DNA from: Faucicola sp048551375
Lineage (GTDB): Bacteria > Pseudomonadota > Gammaproteobacteria > Pseudomonadales > Moraxellaceae
NCBI RefSeq assembly: GCF_048551375.1
Contig: NZ_JBLYZJ010000023.1
Span: 1-16,813 of the forward strand
DNA length: 16,813 bases
Reading direction: 5' to 3'
Shown here piece by piece: positions 15,701 to 16,813 of the stretch. The notes beneath the pieces were generated by a model. It searched no databases, was not told the DNA's origin, and was given only the letters and a program-made list of their open reading frames with translations. The position numbers and the translations under genes are program-made. Numbering within the stretch: position 1 is the first letter of the stretch; the number at the start of each line of letters is the position of its first letter.

Positions 15701-16540
15701 ACAGTTAAAGCCAATCGAAATCGGCTTGGCATGACGCACCGAGTTATAAAACGCCTCAGCCGTCTGCCCAGACAAAGTTCGCCCAGAGGCATCGGTAATC
15801 GTCCCTGAAATCATAATCGGCAGTTCAAAACCAATCTGCTCAAACACGCCTGTCACCGCAAAAATCGCCGCCTTGGCGTTCAAGGTGTCAAACACGGTTT
15901 CAATCAAAATCAAATCCGCCCCACCTTCAATCAAGGCAAGGGTGCTTTCGGTGTAGTTATCCACCAACTCATCAAAGGTCACGTTACGAAACGCAGGGTC
16001 ATTGACATCAGGGGAAATTGAGCAAGTGCGAGAGGTCGGACCGATAACCCCAGCGACAAAGCGAGGTTTGGCAGGGTTTAACGCCGTTACTTCATCACAC
16101 ACTTGGCGAGCCAGTTGTGCGGAAGTTTTGTTAATCTCATAGGCGAGCGGTTGCATCCCATAATCCGCCATTGAGATTTGCGTGCCGTTAAAGCTGTTGG
16201 TTTCGATAATATCCGCCCCAGCGTCTAGGTAGGAGCGGTGAATGGCTTGGATAATCTGCGGTTGGGTCAGCACGAGCAAGTCATTATTGCCTTTGACATC
16301 ACGGTCAAAGTCGGCAAAGCGTTCGCCACGATAGTCGCTTTCCGCCAGTTTGTAGTTCTGAATTTCTGTCCCCATCGCCCCATCAAGGAATAAAATCCGT
16401 TGTTTTAATAGCTCACTGATACGAGCGAAGTTTTCGCTTTGTACTTGTCTATAAGGAAAATCGGCAGGGGGTGTTAAGGTAAAATTGCTAGGGTCGTGGG
16501 GGGTGTGATTGGCTGGGGTGTTGGCGGTGCTGAGGCTCAT
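12773..16540 (-). CDS. metH: Cobalamin-dependent methionine synthase, 1255 aa
   Basis: MetH transfers the methyl group of 5-methyltetrahydrofolate to homocysteine through cobalamin. Four modules are visible. The homocysteine domain (about 40-360) has zinc ligands C280 (GFNCALG) and C343/C344 (GGCCGTTP). The folate domain (about 390-640) starts at NVGERTNVTGSKKF. The cobalamin domain (about 680-910) has D792-x-H794-x2-G797 in GDVHDIGKN, H794 being the cobalt ligand. The AdoMet reactivation domain (about 930-1250) has RPAPGYPACPDH from residue 1167. Length is typical and the frame is intact. ATG has a modest AGGA about ten bases upstream. The first 30 residues are a low-complexity extension. 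No cobalamin riboswitch fits in the short leader. It faces the same way as thrS, 225 bases upstream of it. Confidence 0.98.
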   Translation of the reverse strand: MSLSTANTPANHTPHDPSNFTLTPPADFPYRQVQSENFARISELLKQRILFLDGAMGTEIQNYKLAESDYRGERFADFDRDVKGNNDLLVLTQPQIIQAIHRSYLDAGADIIETNSFNGTQISMADYGMQPLAYEINKTSAQLARQVCDEVTALNPAKPRFVAGVIGPTSRTCSISPDVNDPAFRNVTFDELVDNYTESTLALIEGGADLILIETVFDTLNAKAAIFAVTGVFEQIGFELPIMISGTITDASGRTLSGQTAEAFYNSVRHAKPISIGFNCALGADALKPHIKTLSDVCETFVSAHPNAGLPNEFGEYDETPEQTATMVADFAKSGLVNIVGGCCGTTPAHIGKIVEMTSKFAPRALPEYKPACRLSGLEAFNITRDSLFVNVGERTNVTGSKKFLRLIKNEEYTEALDVARDQVDGGAMIVDINMDEAMLDSKQAMIHFINLIASEPDISRVPLMIDSSKWDIIEAGLKCTQGKAVVNSISLKEGYDEFVEKAKLCRRYGSAIIVMAFDEQGQADTFERKVQICKRSYDILVNEVGFPSEDIIFDPNIFAVATGIEEHNNYGLDFINATKWITDNLPNAMVSGGVSNVSFSFRGNPIREAIHAVFLYHAINNGMTMGIVNPAMLELYDDIEKDARDAIEDVILNRKQGDSGQDATDHLMQVAENYLSGKKKDSTVDLSWRELPVEKRIEHALVKGVTTYIDQDTEEARQKYPRPLDVIEGPLMDGMNVVGDLFGAGKMFLPQVVKSARVMKQAVAWLNPYIEAEKIAGQSKGKVLMATVKGDVHDIGKNIVGVVLGCNGYEIVDLGVMVPCEKILQVAKDEKVDIIGLSGLITPSLDEMVYVAKQMQEQGFTLPLMIGGATTSKAHTAVKIEPNYQNDAVVYVADASRAVGVATTLLSKEKRGDFINDLRTEYAEVRERLANRQPKAPKLSYAESIEQGFAFDWENYTPPKPNTLGQIVLDDYPLANLLPYIDWTPFFISWGLVGKYPKIFDDEVVGTEAKDLFANAQAMINKLIDEQLVTAKAVFKIAPAARSQADSVQVFDENNQVTHTFEHLRQQSDKASGKPNYSLADFVSPQGEDYLGGFTVSLFGADELANEYKAKGDDYSAIMVQAICDRFAEAFAEKLHELIRKEYWGYQADESLTNEELIKEKYVGIRPAPGYPACPDHTEKGKLFDWLDTTNAIGTFLTESYAMYPPSSVSGFYYSHPESVYFNVGKISQDQLEDYAKRKGWDKQTAEKWLNPNL

Positions 16541-16576
16541 TGACTGGTAATCCTAAACGAAATCTTATTTGTAAGG

Positions 16577-16582
16577 ATTATA
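16577..16582 (-). promoter_or_regulatory. Possible -10 box of metH
   Basis: TATAAT on the minus strand lies 37 bases before the metH ATG. No good -35 hexamer is found at 16-18 bases. It is a weak call that rests on one perfect hexamer. Confidence 0.3.
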
Positions 16583-16704
16583 GCATTTTGTGATGGGTGA
16601 ATCGTTAGAATTGTGGAATAATGGTATGAGCATATTTGTTTTGATGAGTCTATATTTTATTGCTTAGACAGATATCGATTTTTAGATAAAAAAAGGAGAA
16701 TTAC

Positions 16705-16743
16705 ATGGCTAAGTTATTTGCTATACAAGGTGTTAGTAACTGA
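16705..16743 (+). other. 12-codon ORF with strong ribosome site; leader peptide or broken gene
   Basis: AAAGGAG lies six bases before an ATG that reads MAKLFAIQGVSN and then TGA (16741-16743). The ribosome site is among the best in the window, yet the frame ends at once. Shifted by one base, the frame stays open to the window end (ACT GAA GTT ACG ...). Shortly after the stop, CAGCTT-TAAT-TCGGC-AAAA-GCCGA-CTGAG-AAGCTG can fold into a two-part hairpin, and GTAAC/GTTAC flank the stop. This could be a frameshifted or interrupted gene, a leader peptide with an attenuator, or the edge of an inserted element. The window ends too soon to decide. No further gene is supported from 16744 to 16813. Confidence 0.3.
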
Positions 16744-16813
16744 AGTTACGCAGTCTTCAACAGCTTTAATTCGGCAAAAGCCGACTGAGAAGCTGAGAGT
16801 AATAACCGATATC

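Noticed and set aside
16541..16704. Cobalamin riboswitch upstream of metH
   Set aside because: The distance from the likely -10 box to the ATG is under 40 bases and no B12-box-like motif is seen.
16741..16813. TPP riboswitch suggested by CTGAGA near the right edge
   Set aside because: Only one short motif matches. The paired arms and the second conserved block of the thi-box are not present in the visible sequence.
1..16813. CRISPR array
   Set aside because: No regularly spaced direct repeats were seen. The only repeats are the palindromic intergenic elements.

Overview
The window looks like chromosome from a gammaproteobacterium of the family Moraxellaceae, most like Moraxella. The protein families, the pilB-pilC-pilD-coaE order, the tpiA-secG-tRNA-Leu order and the moderate-to-low GC content all fit this. 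The species call is an inference from gene order and protein character, not from a database search.

Layout, left to right. (1) 1-3115 is accessory. It holds a small zinc-ribbon membrane-like protein (85-420, -), an Inovirus Gp2/YagK-YfjJ type replication-initiator-like protein (566-1480, -), a 478-bp AT-rich divergent gap, and an unrecognised 364-aa protein with a C-terminal ribbon-helix-helix-like segment (1959-3053, +). This block abuts the 3' end of tRNA-Leu(GAG), where related bacteria normally carry rimP-nusA-infB. It therefore looks like a small island, or part of one, at a tRNA-Leu site. No integrase and no second attachment site are visible. (2) 3116-4836 is a minus-strand housekeeping block: tRNA-Leu, secG and tpiA, with palindromic repeats between secG and tpiA. 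(3) 5091-9587 is a plus-strand type IV pilus assembly operon, pilB-pilC-pilD, followed by coaE. (4) 9846-12547 is minus-strand thrS-infC, separated from coaE by a bidirectional terminator. (5) 12773-16540 is minus-strand metH (cobalamin-dependent methionine synthase). (6) The right edge has a 12-codon ORF with a strong ribosome binding site and unexplained sequence to the end.

Working together: PilB (extension ATPase), PilC (inner-membrane platform) and PilD (prepilin peptidase) are the core of type IV pilus biogenesis. SecG belongs to the Sec translocon that inserts envelope proteins. ThrS and IF3 are translation factors, and both genes show translational control signals. A hairpin in the thrS leader has a seven-base loop carrying GGU in the anticodon position, as if mimicking tRNA-Thr. 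infC starts with ATT, the rare start codon used for IF3 autoregulation in E. coli.

The most interesting points are the thrS anticodon-mimic hairpin, the rep-plus-orphan island at tRNA-Leu, a family of palindromic intergenic repeats whose hairpin arms show a compensatory base change, and the interrupted reading frame at the right edge. I did not find a clear new defence or mobile system. The 566-3053 island is the only candidate for something undescribed.
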